A stretch of 64,000 bases of DNA, taken from NCBI RefSeq assembly GCF_013374115.1, contig NZ_AP022673.1:1826501-1890500 (forward strand), written 5' to 3'. This DNA comes from Sphingomonas sp. HMP9 (GTDB lineage Bacteria; Pseudomonadota; Alphaproteobacteria; Sphingomonadales; Sphingomonadaceae). Positions 39,327-48,013 of the stretch are shown here, one piece after another. Numbering within the stretch: the first letter of the stretch is position 1; every line of letters starts with the position of its first letter. The notes under the pieces were generated by a model. It saw nothing but the letters and a program-made list of their open reading frames with translations, made no database searches and was not told where the DNA came from. A program made the position numbers and the translations under genes.

Positions 39327-40517
39327 TCAATCGTCGGCGGCGGGCACGTAGACGCGCGCGGCGGTCGACAGCTTGTCGAGGCACTCGGCGATATGGCTCT
39401 CGTCGATCACCAGCGGCGGCAGGATGCGGATGACGTTCTCGCCCGCCGATACCAGCAGCAGATTGTGGTGATCGCGCGCGAACGCGACGAACGCGCGGCT
39501 GTCGCTCTTGAGCTTCAGCCCGAGCATCAGCCCGGTACCACGGACGCTGTCGAACAGATGATCGTGGTTGGGGATCATCTGCTCGAGCCCCTGCCGCAAC
39601 CGATCGCCCATCGCGGTCACGTGCGCCAGGAACCCGTCCTCAAGGATGACGTCGAGGATCGCCTCGCCCGCCGCCATCGCGAGCGGGTTTCCGCCATAGG
39701 TCGAGCCGTGCGTGCCCGCGACCATGCCCTTGGCCGCCTCTTCGGTCGCGAGGCACGCGCCGAGCGGGAAGCCGCCGCCAATGCCCTTGGCGACCGACAT
39801 GATGTCGGGGGTGATGCCGTACAGCTCGTGCGCGAAGAACTTGCCGGTCCGGCCATAGCCGCACTGGACCTCGTCGAGAACGAGCAGCAGGCCGTGCTCG
39901 TCGCACGCCTTGCGCAAGCCGGTGAGGAACTCGTGGCTCGCCTGGCGGATGCCGCCCTCGCCCTGGATCGGCTCGACCAGGAAGCCCGCTGTGTTGTCGT
40001 CGATCAGCGCGAGCGCGCCTTCGAGATCGTTGAACTTGGCGTAGGCGAATCCGGGCAGCAGCGGCTCGAACCCGTCGCGCATCTTGGCCTGGTTGGTCGC
40101 CGAGATCGCGCCCAGCGTGCGGCCGTGGAACGCAGTGTCGAACGTGATCAGCGTGTGACGCTCAGGGTTGCCGTTGGCAAAATGATAGCGCCGCGCGGTC
40201 TTGATCGCGCACTCGACCGCTTCCGCGCCCGAGTTGGTGAAGAACACGGTGTCGGCGAAAGTGTTGTTGACGAGACGCTGCGCGAGATGCTCGCCCTGCG
40301 GCGACCCATAGAGGTTCGACACGTGCATCAGCGTCGCCGCCTGCTCCGCGATCGCCTTGGTCAGATGCGGGTGGGCATGGCCGAGCGCGTTGACCGCGAT
40401 GCCGCTGGCGAAATCGAGATATTGCTGGCCGTCCTCACCGAAGAGGTACGCGCCCTCGCCTCGGACCGGACGCACGCCACACCGCGGGTAGACGGGCATG
40501 AGCGGGGTGATGGTCAC
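39327..40517 (-). CDS. argD: Acetylornithine/succinyldiaminopimelate aminotransferase
   Basis: PLP-dependent aminotransferase of arginine synthesis, also usable in lysine synthesis. Length 396 residues. Motifs: [51 protein letters not shown] and the PLP-Lys region [14 protein letters not shown]. The GTG at 40517 follows GAGGAAG; an ATG at 40499 is in frame. Confidence 0.97.
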   Translation of the reverse strand: MTITPLMPVYPRCGVRPVRGEGAYLFGEDGQQYLDFASGIAVNALGHAHPHLTKAIAEQAATLMHVSNLYGSPQGEHLAQRLVNNTFADTVFFTNSGAEAVECAIKTARRYHFANGNPERHTLITFDTAFHGRTLGAISATNQAKMRDGFEPLLPGFAYAKFNDLEGALALIDDNTAGFLVEPIQGEGGIRQASHEFLTGLRKACDEHGLLLVLDEVQCGYGRTGKFFAHELYGITPDIMSVAKGIGGGFPLGACLATEEAAKGMVAGTHGSTYGGNPLAMAAGEAILDVILEDGFLAHVTAMGDRLRQGLEQMIPNHDHLFDSVRGTGLMLGLKLKSDSRAFVAFARDHHNLLLVSAGENVIRILPPLVIDESHIAECLDKLSTAARVYVPAADD

Positions 40518-40623
40518 AGGCGCTTCCTCTTCGAAACGAGAAGGGCGGCCCCGATGGACCGCCCGGAATGCCTAATACGGGCGGTGAGGGAGGTGCGTCA
40601 ACCTTGGCCGAACGTGGCGCGGC

Positions 40624-40884
40624 TCAGACCTTGGCCTGTCGCAGCGCCTCGTTCATCCGCGACTGCCACCCCGGGCCGGTGGCCTTGAACTTGTCGAGCA
40701 CGTCCGGATCTAGGCGGAGGGTCACCGTCTTCTTGGTCGGCGCGGCCTGCGGCCCGCGGCGGCGTACCAGCAGCGCGGCGACTTCGGGGGGCAGGACTTC
40801 GGATGCGGGGCGGGCCTTGGCGAAATCCTCCTCGGTCCACTCGGGATTCTCGTCGAAGTCGGGCGGTGGCGGCATCTTATTCAT
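40624..40884 (-). CDS. brnA: BrnA-type antitoxin
   Basis: An 86-residue DNA-binding antitoxin. It overlaps brnT by 8 bases. The C-terminal part TKKTVTLRLDPDVLDKFKATGPGWQSRMNEALR has the RHH-like BrnA fold signature (LRLDxDVLxxFKxxGxGWQxRMNxxLR); I quote positions only beyond that. As in other modules, it should neutralise BrnT and repress the pair's promoter. The family is recognised from this motif. Confidence 0.9.
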   Translation of the reverse strand: MNKMPPPPDFDENPEWTEEDFAKARPASEVLPPEVAALLVRRRGPQAAPTKKTVTLRLDPDVLDKFKATGPGWQSRMNEALRQAKV

Positions 40885-41134
40885 AACGCCGCATCTCCTT
40901 TTCATGCGCTCGTCGAAAACTGATGAGGCGGATCGTCGCCTCTCTCCGCATGAAGACGATACAGAAACCGCGGCCAGCGATCCGGCCATACGCACGGTAG
41001 CGAACTTCCCCATATTCGTATCGACCGTCGATCCTGACGATCGGATCATCGTCGAACCCTGCGAACGCCGCCAGAGACACGCCATGCTTGGCGATGTTGG
41101 CTGCGTCTTTTGCAGGGTCGAACGTAAACTCCAC
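40877..41134 (-). CDS. brnT: BrnT-type ribonuclease toxin
   Basis: An 85-residue toxin of the BrnT family, which cleaves RNA and resembles RelE-fold enzymes. Typical features are FTFDPAKDAANIAKHGVS at the N-terminus, RYRAYGRIAGRGFCIVF, and the conserved C-terminal IRLISFRRAHEKEMRRYE. It is transcribed first, then brnA, on the minus strand. The pair is between argD and parE; no mobile-element gene is adjacent. Confidence 0.92.
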   Translation of the reverse strand: MEFTFDPAKDAANIAKHGVSLAAFAGFDDDPIVRIDGRYEYGEVRYRAYGRIAGRGFCIVFMRREATIRLISFRRAHEKEMRRYE

Positions 41135-41173
41135 TTAAGCTCACCCCGCCAAATTGGCAATACGATTTGCACC

Positions 41174-43180
41174 TCACGCGTCGATCGCTTCCTCGTCCAT
41201 CCGGCCCGCATTCTCCTGGATGAAGGCGAAGCGGTGCGCCGGGTTGTTGCCCATCAGGCGGTCGACCAGGTCCTTGACCTGCGCGCGCTCCTCATATTCC
41301 TGCGGGAGCGTGATGCGGAGCATGCCGCGCGTTGCGGGGTCCATCGTGGTTTCGCGGAGCTGGCTCGGGTTCATCTCGCCGAGGCCCTTGAAGCGGCCGA
41401 CGTCGACCTTCTTGCCCTTGAACACGGTGCGTTCGAGTTCGGCGCGGTGCGCGTCGTCGCGGGCGTAGACGCTCTTGGTGCCGACGGTCAGGCGGTAGAG
41501 CGGCGGTTGCGCGAGATAGAGGTGCCCGCGGCGGACGAGTTCGGGCATCTCCTGGAAGAAGAACGTCATCAGCAGCGTCGCGATGTGCGCGCCGTCGACG
41601 TCTGCGTCGGTCATGATGACGATGCGTTCGTAGCGCAGCGTATCGGGCGTGCAGTCCTTGCGGGTGCCGCAGCCGAGCGCGAGCGTGAGGTCGGCGATTT
41701 CCTGGTTGGCGAAGATCTTCGCGCTGGTCGCCGAGGCGACGTTGAGGATCTTGCCGCGGATCGGGAGGATCGCCTGCGTCTTGCGATCACGCGCCTGTTT
41801 CGCCGACCCCCCTGCCGAATCGCCTTCGACGATGAACAGCTCGGTCCCCTCGGGCGAGTTGGCGGAGCAGTCGGTGAGCTTGCCCGGCAGGCGCAATTTG
41901 CGTGCAGAGGTGGCGGTCTTGCGCTTGACGTCGCGCTCCTGCTTGCGGCGCAGGCGCTCGTCCATCCGCTCCAGCACATAGTTCAGCAGCGCTTTGCCGC
42001 GATCCATGTTGTGGCTGAGGAAATGATCGAAATGATCGCGCACCGCCTTTTCGACGAGGCTGGCGGCCTCGGGGCTGGTCAGGCGATCCTTGGTCTGGCT
42101 CTGGAATTGCGGCTCGCGGATGAAGACCGACAGCATCAGCTCGCTGCCGACCATCACATCGTCCGCGCTGATATCCTTGGTCTTCTTGTTGCCGACGAGG
42201 TCGCCGAACGCGCGCAGGCCGCGGACCAGCGCCTGGCGCAGGCCCTGTTCGTGCGTGCCGCCATCGGGGGTCGGGATCGTGTTGCAGTACCAGCTGTACG
42301 AGCCGTCGCTCCACAACGGCCAGGCGACCGCCCATTCGACGCGGCCCTGCGTCTCGCCGTTCGCGCTGGGGAAATCCTGCGAGCCCGAGAAGAAATCGGA
42401 GGTCGCGCATTCGCGGCCGGCGATCTGGTCGCGCAGGTGATCGGCGAGGCCGCCGGGGAACTGGAAGACCGCCTGTGCGGGCGTGTCGTCACCGATCAGG
42501 TCGGACGTGCAGTGCCAGCGGATCTCGACGCCGGCAAAGAGATACGCCTTCGAGCGGACGAGCTTGTAGAGGCGCTGCGGCTTGAAGTTCAGTTCGGTGC
42601 CGAAAATCTCGGTATCGGGCGTGAACGCGACGCTGGTGCCGCGCCGGTTCGGCGTTGGCCCGAGATGCTCGATCGGTCCGAGCGTCAGGCCCTTGGCGAA
42701 GCGCTGGCGGTACAGTTGGCGATCCCGCGCGACCTCGACCACCGTGTCGGACGACAACGCGTTGACGACGCTGATGCCGACGCCGTGGAGGCCGCCCGAC
42801 GTCGCATAAGCTTTCCCTGCAAACTTGCCGCCCGAATGGAGCGTCGAGAGGATCACCTCGAGCGCGGACTTGTCGGGAAATTTCGGATGCGGATCGACCG
42901 GGATGCCGCGGCCGTTGTCGACGATCGTCAGCCGGTTGTCCGCCTCCAGCGTGACTTCGATCCGCGTCGCGTGGCCAGCGACCGCCTCGTCCATCGCATT
43001 GTCGAGCACTTCGGCGGCGAGGTGATGCAGCGCGCGCTCGTCGGTGCCGCCGACATACATGCCGGGGCGGCGGCGTACCGGTTCGAGCCCTTCGAGGACC
43101 TCGATCGAGGACGCATCGTAGGTGTTTGCAGCGGTTTTCCCGCCAGACGCGCCCGGGGACGCGAACAGATCTTCAGCCAT
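41174..43180 (-). CDS. parE: DNA topoisomerase IV subunit B
   Basis: ATPase subunit of topoisomerase IV (decatenation). Length 668 residues. The GHKL ATPase motif is VLDNAMDEAV, then VDNGRGIPVDPHP and GLHGVGISVVNALS; the TOPRIM domain includes FIVEGDSAGGSAKQARDR and DADVDGAHIATLL. The ATG at 43180 gives MAEDLFASP. It is ParE rather than GyrB by its overall form and lack of a GyrB-length insert; that is a family judgment. Confidence 0.93.
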   Translation of the reverse strand: MAEDLFASPGASGGKTAANTYDASSIEVLEGLEPVRRRPGMYVGGTDERALHHLAAEVLDNAMDEAVAGHATRIEVTLEADNRLTIVDNGRGIPVDPHPKFPDKSALEVILSTLHSGGKFAGKAYATSGGLHGVGISVVNALSSDTVVEVARDRQLYRQRFAKGLTLGPIEHLGPTPNRRGTSVAFTPDTEIFGTELNFKPQRLYKLVRSKAYLFAGVEIRWHCTSDLIGDDTPAQAVFQFPGGLADHLRDQIAGRECATSDFFSGSQDFPSANGETQGRVEWAVAWPLWSDGSYSWYCNTIPTPDGGTHEQGLRQALVRGLRAFGDLVGNKKTKDISADDVMVGSELMLSVFIREPQFQSQTKDRLTSPEAASLVEKAVRDHFDHFLSHNMDRGKALLNYVLERMDERLRRKQERDVKRKTATSARKLRLPGKLTDCSANSPEGTELFIVEGDSAGGSAKQARDRKTQAILPIRGKILNVASATSAKIFANQEIADLTLALGCGTRKDCTPDTLRYERIVIMTDADVDGAHIATLLMTFFFQEMPELVRRGHLYLAQPPLYRLTVGTKSVYARDDAHRAELERTVFKGKKVDVGRFKGLGEMNPSQLRETTMDPATRGMLRITLPQEYEERAQVKDLVDRLMGNNPAHRFAFIQENAGRMDEEAIDA

Positions 43181-43339
43181 GCCGGGAGCGTAGCCGCTGG
43201 TAGCGGACAAAGCCACAGGCTCCGTTTGTTCTCCCTGTGATGCGAAAGCCACATTGATATAGATTGTTGGTTCCAGGGGATAATTTTCCGGCGACGGGCC
43301 GTTTATGAAAAACCTGTCATGAAGTTTCCGGGAGTGAAT

Positions 43340-44197
43340 ATGACTAAGACGATGATGGTGGCGCTCGCTGGCGCCGCTACGCTGGGGTTTGCTGCAATGC
43401 CGGTCTCGGCCCAGGAGATCACCGAAGACGCGCCGTTCAGCGGCATCTATGTGGGCGCGGCCGGTGGGTATGACGTGCAGCCCAACGATATCGGGTCGTC
43501 GATCCAGTTCGATCGCAACCTCGACGGCCGGTTTGGCGATGCGGTCACGACCGCGACGGGTGCCAACGCGTTCTCGCCGGGCTTCTGCAACGGCGCCGCG
43601 ACCAGCAGCACCGCCCCTGCCGTCGGTGGCAGAGGCTGCCGCAACGACAAGAACAACACGGCCTATTACGCGCGCGTCGGCCTCGACCAGCAGATGGGCA
43701 ACATCGTCGTCGGTGTCGTTGGCGAGTTCGGCAAGTCGAACATCCGCGACAGCGTCACCGCGTTCTCGACCACGCCCGCCTTCTATACGATGACCCGCGA
43801 TCTTGCCTGGGAAGCCTCGATCCGCGGCCGTGCGGGCTATGCGGTCAACACGACGCTGTTCTACGGCACGTTCGGCGCGGGCTATGCGCGGATCAACCGC
43901 GATTTCTATTCGAGCAACACCGCCAACGCTTATGCGCAGAGCGGCAAGAAGAACCAGTTCGGCATCACCGGTGGCGGCGGCATCGAGCAGAAGCTCGCCA
44001 AGAACATCTCGGTCGGCCTGGAATATATGTTCCACCAGTATCAGGACGACGACGCCCGGGTCCTGGTGACGCGCGGCACGCAGCCCGCGACCAACCCGTT
44101 CGTGCTGGCACCGAACACGGCCGGGACGGCGTTCAAGCGGTCGGACGACAATTTCCGGTGGCACAGCGTCCGCGGCACGGTGGCGTTTAGGTTCTGA
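43340..44197 (+). CDS. Outer-membrane beta-barrel protein (OmpW/opacity-like porin family)
   Basis: A 285-residue exported protein; the signal peptide ends AMPVSAQE. The mature part begins APFSGIYVGAAGGYD and ends SVRGTVAFRF, typical of small 8-10-strand surface barrels ending in Phe. Two Cys (FCNG, GCRND) may form a disulfide in a loop. The ATG at 43340 follows CGGGAGTGAAT; 43319 is upstream but weaker. Its 3' end carries a structured element shared with gcrA. Confidence 0.85.
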   Translation: MTKTMMVALAGAATLGFAAMPVSAQEITEDAPFSGIYVGAAGGYDVQPNDIGSSIQFDRNLDGRFGDAVTTATGANAFSPGFCNGAATSSTAPAVGGRGCRNDKNNTAYYARVGLDQQMGNIVVGVVGEFGKSNIRDSVTAFSTTPAFYTMTRDLAWEASIRGRAGYAVNTTLFYGTFGAGYARINRDFYSSNTANAYAQSGKKNQFGITGGGGIEQKLAKNISVGLEYMFHQYQDDDARVLVTRGTQPATNPFVLAPNTAGTAFKRSDDNFRWHSVRGTVAFRF

Positions 44198-44340
44198 GGC
44201 GACGGGCGGCCTGCACCATGCTTGTGCAGGACTCGCCCAAGCCCGGCCGGCGCGGCTCGCCGCGGCCGACGACATGGGCTTTGCCCATGGCTAGCTGATA
44301 CAGAGGCCGCTTCCCCACCAGGGGAAGGGGCCTCTTTCTT
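44198..44340 (+). ncRNA. Structured 3'-UTR element / sRNA candidate, copy 1 (after outer-membrane gene)
   Basis: About 143 bases starting right after the TGA of the outer-membrane gene. It folds into: stem 1 CCTGCAC/GTGCAGG (44211-44231); a GC-rich stem 2 around 44241-44272; stem 3 CATGGGC TTT GCCCATG (44273-44289); and a terminator (44303-44335) followed by TTTCTT. The same sequence recurs on the minus strand after gcrA (44766-44911) with stem 1 changed on both sides. It could be a released sRNA, or only a conserved processing/termination module. Confidence 0.55.
44303..44340 (+). terminator. Rho-independent terminator of the outer-membrane gene
   Basis: Stem GAGGCCGCTTCCCC / GGGGAAGGGGCCTC with one mismatch, loop ACCA, then TTTCTT. 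Confidence 0.85.
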
Positions 44341-44448
44341 GTTTTCGGGAGGTCGATGCTGCGTCCTTAGGACAGCCGGCAGCTCCGTCGCTCGGGTACA
44401 TCACGTGAGTGACAGACTGATTTTGCTGTCCCGCGAAGCTTGTTCTCC

Positions 44449-44497
44449 GGTGAAGGCGGGAGCCCAGTCTGGAACCCTGCCTTCGCGGGGAAACATG
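44449..44497. repeat. Shortened family B repeat
   Basis: GTTCTCCGGTGAAGGCGGGA on the left and CCTGCCTTCGCGGGGAAAC on the right, with only about 10 bases between. It seems to have lost its centre. Confidence 0.65.
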
Positions 44498-44572
44498 CTG
44501 GGGGCGGTCGGTATGGTCGTGGCTAGATGTTCTCACTGGGTTTGTTAAGCGCCGCCCGTGTCGCTCCGTATA

Positions 44573-44677
44573 CCTCCCCGGCGAAGGCCGGGGCCCAATT
44601 GGGAAGGTCGATGTAACGAGGGGCGGCCCGTCGTTATTGCCGTTTCCCAATTGGGCCCCGGCCTTCGCCGGGGAGGG
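44573..44677. repeat. Family A palindromic repeat
   Basis: CCTCCCCGGCGAAGGCCGGG and CCCCGGCCTTCGCCGGGGAG, inner CCCAATTGGG on both sides. It is one of the best-kept copies. It lies in the 714-base gap 44198-44911, which holds only repeats and the two ncRNA candidates; I see no gene. Confidence 0.88.
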
Positions 44678-44765
44678 GCCTGGTTTGAGCGTGGCGGCGG
44701 GTTGAGACGCGCAAGCCAAAGCGCGCTGCCGGAACGAGCCCGGTACCCAGACGGGCAATCCAAAC

Positions 44766-44802
44766 GGAAAAAGGCCGCTTCCCCGGGGGTGGGGAAGCGG
44801 CC
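44766..44802 (-). terminator. Rho-independent terminator of gcrA
   Basis: Perfect 12-bp stem GGCCGCTTCCCC / GGGGAAGCGGCC with 6-base loop, and TTTTTCCG on the minus strand. Confidence 0.88.
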
Positions 44803-44911
44803 TCTGTCTCAGGCTAGCCATGGGCAAAGCCCATGTCGTCGGACGCGGCGTTGCCGCGCCGGCCGGGCTTGGGCGAGTCCGTTGCCAATGTGGCAACGGC
44901 CGCCCGGCGCC
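44766..44911 (-). ncRNA. Structured 3'-UTR element / sRNA candidate, copy 2 (after gcrA)
   Basis: About 146 bases starting directly after the gcrA TGA at 44912. It aligns end to end with 44198-44340: same GGGCGGCC entry, stem 1 now CCGTTGCC/GGCAACGG (44880-44902), same ACTCGCCCAAGCCCGGCCGG, same CATGGGC TTT GCCCATG stem, same CAGAGGCCGCTTCCCC, and a terminator with TTTTT. Stem 1 keeps pairing though both arms changed, which supports RNA structure. Confidence 0.55.
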
Positions 44912-45682
44912 TCACCTCGGCCGAGGCCCACCGAACGGCAGCGGCGGAGTCGGGCGACGGTCGCGGCGCGGGAGCTGCGCCTGATACGCGTGGCCGCAGT
45001 GATCGACGCAATACGGGAAGCCCGGATTCACGGCCTTGCCGCAGAAATGGAAGTCCGGCTCGCCGGGATGACCGAGCGGCCATTTGCAGATGCGGTCGTT
45101 GAGTTCGAGCAGGCTCGTCTTGTTCGCCATCTCGGCGGACGGCTTGGCGGGCACGAGGCGACGCGGCGGGGCGGGCGTGCTTGGCGGCTGTTGCTCGCCG
45201 GGCGCCTGGCGGAGGAATCCGCCTGGGCCGACCGAGCGCAGGATCGGCTGCGGTGCACGGACGGGCGCGGGCACGGCGGGTACCGCTTCATCCTCGTCCT
45301 CGTCTTCGTCCTCGTCGTCCTCCGGGTCTTCAGCAACCGGCTCGGGCTCGACCGGTGCTGCGGGCTTGGCCGCTGCGACGACGGGCGGTGCGACCGGTGC
45401 AGGCTTGGGGGCCGCGACCTCGACCGGCTCCGCTGCCGGTGCCGCAACCGGCTCGGGAGCCGCTGCTGCGACCGATGCCGAAGCCTCGGCTGCAGCCGCT
45501 GCCTTGGCCTCGGGATCGTTCGGCTTCACCGGCGACGGGCGCGCCTGCAGTTCGAGGCGGTGCGCCTTGCCGATGACGGCGTTGCGGCTGACGCCACCCA
45601 GTGCTTCGGCGATCTGGCTGGCGGTCTGGCCGGCCTCCCACATCGTCTTGAGCGTCGCGATGCGCTCGTCGGTCCAGGACAT
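44912..45682 (-). CDS. gcrA: GcrA family cell-cycle regulator
   Basis: Transcription coactivator that binds sigma70-RNA polymerase and, in Caulobacter, GANTC-methylated promoters. The N-terminal HTH is typical: MSWTDERIATLKTMWEAG, QTASQIAEALGGVSRNAVIGKAHRL. The C-terminal sigma-binding/zinc-like part is LLELNDRICKWPLGHPGEPD then FCGKAVNPGFPYCVDHC. Between them lies an Ala/Pro/Val linker ending in a run of Asp/Glu (residues about 110-125). At 256 residues it is well above the usual 165-180. The start follows AAGGAACGAAC. Confidence 0.95.
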   Translation of the reverse strand: MSWTDERIATLKTMWEAGQTASQIAEALGGVSRNAVIGKAHRLELQARPSPVKPNDPEAKAAAAAEASASVAAAAPEPVAAPAAEPVEVAAPKPAPVAPPVVAAAKPAAPVEPEPVAEDPEDDEDEDEDEDEAVPAVPAPVRAPQPILRSVGPGGFLRQAPGEQQPPSTPAPPRRLVPAKPSAEMANKTSLLELNDRICKWPLGHPGEPDFHFCGKAVNPGFPYCVDHCGHAYQAQLPRRDRRPTPPLPFGGPRPR

Positions 45683-45747
45683 GTTCGTTCCTTAGTCAGC
45701 GTCAGCCGGGTTGCGGGCGGCAGCGGCAGGGATTACCCGCAACCACT

Positions 45748-46602
45748 ATGAGCAGCCAGCCCCCAATCGGTGAAATCCATTCGGCGGTGCGATCCGCCCC
45801 CGGCGTTCCCGTCATAAAGAGCGTGAACTGGGAGGGTTTGCGAACCCTCTATATCAAGGAGGTGCGCCGATTCTTCAAGGTGCAGCTTCAGACGGTGTGG
45901 GCGCCCGCAATAACGACGCTATTGTTTCTGATCGTGTTCACCATCGCGACGGGCGCGAAAAGCCCCGTGCCGGTCGACGGCCAGATCGTCGCGTTCGCCG
46001 ATTTCATCGCGCCGGGGCTGATCATCGCACAGGGGATGATGGGCCCGGCGTTCGCCAATGCCAGCTTCTCGCTGCTGGTCGGCAAGATGCAGGGCACGAT
46101 CGTCGACTATCTCCAGCCGCCGCTTTCGACGGGTGAACTGCTGGCCGCGCTGGTCGGTGGGGCGGTCACGCGCGCGGTGATCGTCGGGATCGTCGTGTGG
46201 GCGGCGATGGCGCTGTATCCGGGCGTGCACGTCACGCCGCACGCGCCGCTCGCGATCATCTGGTTCGGCTTGCTGGGCGCGGTGTTCCTCGCGCTACTGG
46301 GCGTGCTGACGTCGATCTGGGCGGACAAGTTCGATCATGCCGCGGCGGTCACCAACTTCGTGATCGCGCCGCTGTCGCTGCTGTCGGGCACCTTCTATTC
46401 GGTCGACAAGCTGGCGCCGGCGTTCCGCGCGTTCAGCCATGCCAACCCGTTCTTCTACATCATCTCGGGCTTCCGTTACGGGTTCCTGGGGATCGCCGAT
46501 TCGCCGGTGATGGTCGGCGGGATCGTGATCCTGGTAATCGACGTGGTGCTCGCGACGCTGTGCTACCGGTTGCTGAAGAGCGGCTGGAAGCTGAAGAACT
46601 GA
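45748..46602 (+). CDS. ABC-2 type transport permease
   Basis: A 284-residue membrane permease with six expected helices (TTLLFLIVFTIATGA, FADFIAPGLIIAQGMMGPAF, IIWFGLLGAVFLALLGVLTS, and others) and the ABC-2 hallmark GTFYSVDKLAPAFRAFSHANPFFYIISGFRYGFLG. Likely an exporter for polysaccharide, lipid or drug. Its ATPase partner is not in the window, so it must be elsewhere. Its stop overlaps the next ATG by one base (TGATG). Confidence 0.88.
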   Translation: MSSQPPIGEIHSAVRSAPGVPVIKSVNWEGLRTLYIKEVRRFFKVQLQTVWAPAITTLLFLIVFTIATGAKSPVPVDGQIVAFADFIAPGLIIAQGMMGPAFANASFSLLVGKMQGTIVDYLQPPLSTGELLAALVGGAVTRAVIVGIVVWAAMALYPGVHVTPHAPLAIIWFGLLGAVFLALLGVLTSIWADKFDHAAAVTNFVIAPLSLLSGTFYSVDKLAPAFRAFSHANPFFYIISGFRYGFLGIADSPVMVGGIVILVIDVVLATLCYRLLKSGWKLKN

Positions 46603-47873
46603 TGCGCGGGCTGGCGCTCTGGCTGATGGCGATGGCGGTGGCCTTGCTGCCGGTTGGTGCAATGGCGCAGGGTGCCGTGGCGGACCCGGCGTTGCGGGCC
46701 AAGGCGGACGCGCTGGTGGCGATACTGGACGGTCGCGGGTCGTACGACACCTATTTCGCCGCGAGCTTCCGTGACAAGGTCCCTGCCGCGCAACTGTCGG
46801 CCATTGCCGCGCAGTTGAAGACTGCGCTCGGGGCCCCGCAAAAGATCGAGACGTTCACCGCGACCTCGGCATGGTCGGCGGACCTGACCGTCGGGTACGC
46901 GCGTGGCACGGCGAGCGTCCGCCTGGTGATCGATCCCGCCCCGCCGCATGCCGCGACCGGACTGCTGATCACCGGCACGGCACCGCGCGACGACAGCATG
47001 GCCAAGCTCGAAGCGGAGTTTCGCGCGCTGCCGGGGGCCAGCGGGTTCGGGCTGTATGCGTTGGGCCAGGGCAAGCCTGCGCCGATCCTGGAATATCGTG
47101 CCGATGTCGCCGCACCGCTCGGGTCGGCGTTCAAGCTGTGGGTGCTGGCGGAGTTGGCGCGACAGGTGGCGGCGGACGAGCGGCATTGGGCGGACGTGGT
47201 GACGGTCGGCGCGCCGTCCTTGCCGTCCGGCGTGTTGCAGACCTGGCCTGCCGGGTCGCCGGTGACGGTGCAGACGCTGGCGACGATGATGATATCGATC
47301 AGCGACAACACTGCGACCGATACGCTGCTGACGACGCTCGGCCGTGCGAAGGTCGATGCGATGGCGGCGGCGGCGGGCGGTAGCGTGCCGGTGATGACCA
47401 CGCGCGAGATGTTCGCGCTGAAGGGCGATGCGGCGCTGACCAAGGCCTGGGCTGCGGGATCGGTGGACGCGCGGCGCACGCTGCTCGTGGACAATGCGGT
47501 GAAGATTTCGACTGGGAAGCTGGATCCGACAGTCTTTGCGGGCAAGCCGGTGGCGATCGACAGCGTCGAATGGTTTGCGAGCCCGGCGGCGATGGCGGGG
47601 CTGCTCGATCGGTTGCGGACCGCCGACCCGACGACGCGCGCGATCCTCGCGATCAACCCGGGCATCGACCCCGCGATCGCCAAGCGCTTTCGGTACGTCG
47701 GGTTCAAGGGCGGCGGCGAGCCAGGAGTCGTCGCGCTCGACTATCTGGTGCAGGCGAAGGACGGCCGCTGGTATGCGGCGACGGGCAACTGGCACCGTGC
47801 GGACGGCCCGGTCAACGACATGCGGTTCGCGGGGTTGATGGGGCGGGCGTTGACGCTGCTGGCGGGGCGGTAG
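46602..47873 (+). CDS. Serine hydrolase, class A beta-lactamase-like
   Basis: A 423-residue exported protein with a signal peptide (MAVALLPVGAMAQG). An N-terminal helper region (about 25-130) precedes the serine-hydrolase domain. Active-site motifs: SxxK with Ser175 (GSAFKLW), SDN at 234-236 (SISDNTATD), and Lys369 in FKGGGEPG in place of KTG. The changed KTG (KGG) makes a true beta-lactamase less certain; a peptidase or cell-wall enzyme is possible. It is coupled to the ABC permease. Confidence 0.83.
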   Translation: MRGLALWLMAMAVALLPVGAMAQGAVADPALRAKADALVAILDGRGSYDTYFAASFRDKVPAAQLSAIAAQLKTALGAPQKIETFTATSAWSADLTVGYARGTASVRLVIDPAPPHAATGLLITGTAPRDDSMAKLEAEFRALPGASGFGLYALGQGKPAPILEYRADVAAPLGSAFKLWVLAELARQVAADERHWADVVTVGAPSLPSGVLQTWPAGSPVTVQTLATMMISISDNTATDTLLTTLGRAKVDAMAAAAGGSVPVMTTREMFALKGDAALTKAWAAGSVDARRTLLVDNAVKISTGKLDPTVFAGKPVAIDSVEWFASPAAMAGLLDRLRTADPTTRAILAINPGIDPAIAKRFRYVGFKGGGEPGVVALDYLVQAKDGRWYAATGNWHRADGPVNDMRFAGLMGRALTLLAGR

Positions 47874-47895
47874 CCAGCTTCATACTACCTACGCT

Positions 47896-47974
47896 GTTCC
47901 CCCGCGAAGGCGGGGGCCCAGGATACCAAACGCCATCGCCCGTGACCCTGGACTCCCGCCTTCGCGGGAGAACG
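47896..47974. repeat. Family B palindromic repeat
   Basis: GTTCCCCCGCGAAGGCGGGG opposite CTCCCGCCTTCGCGGGAGAAC, about 20 bases after the serine-hydrolase stop codon. Confidence 0.85.
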
Positions 47975-48013
47975 GCAGTGGTGGATCGAGCGCCGAGACG
48001 TCCCCGTACTGCT

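Noticed and set aside
41174..44275. 1033-codon frame extending parE upstream
   Set aside because: ParE begins with MAEDLFASP at 43180; the upstream part is antisense to the outer-membrane gene.
44198..44911. Inverted repeats as ends of an insertion sequence
   Set aside because: The 430-470 bases between hold no transposase frame, and each repeat begins at a gene stop codon and ends in a terminator, which fits 3' UTR elements better.
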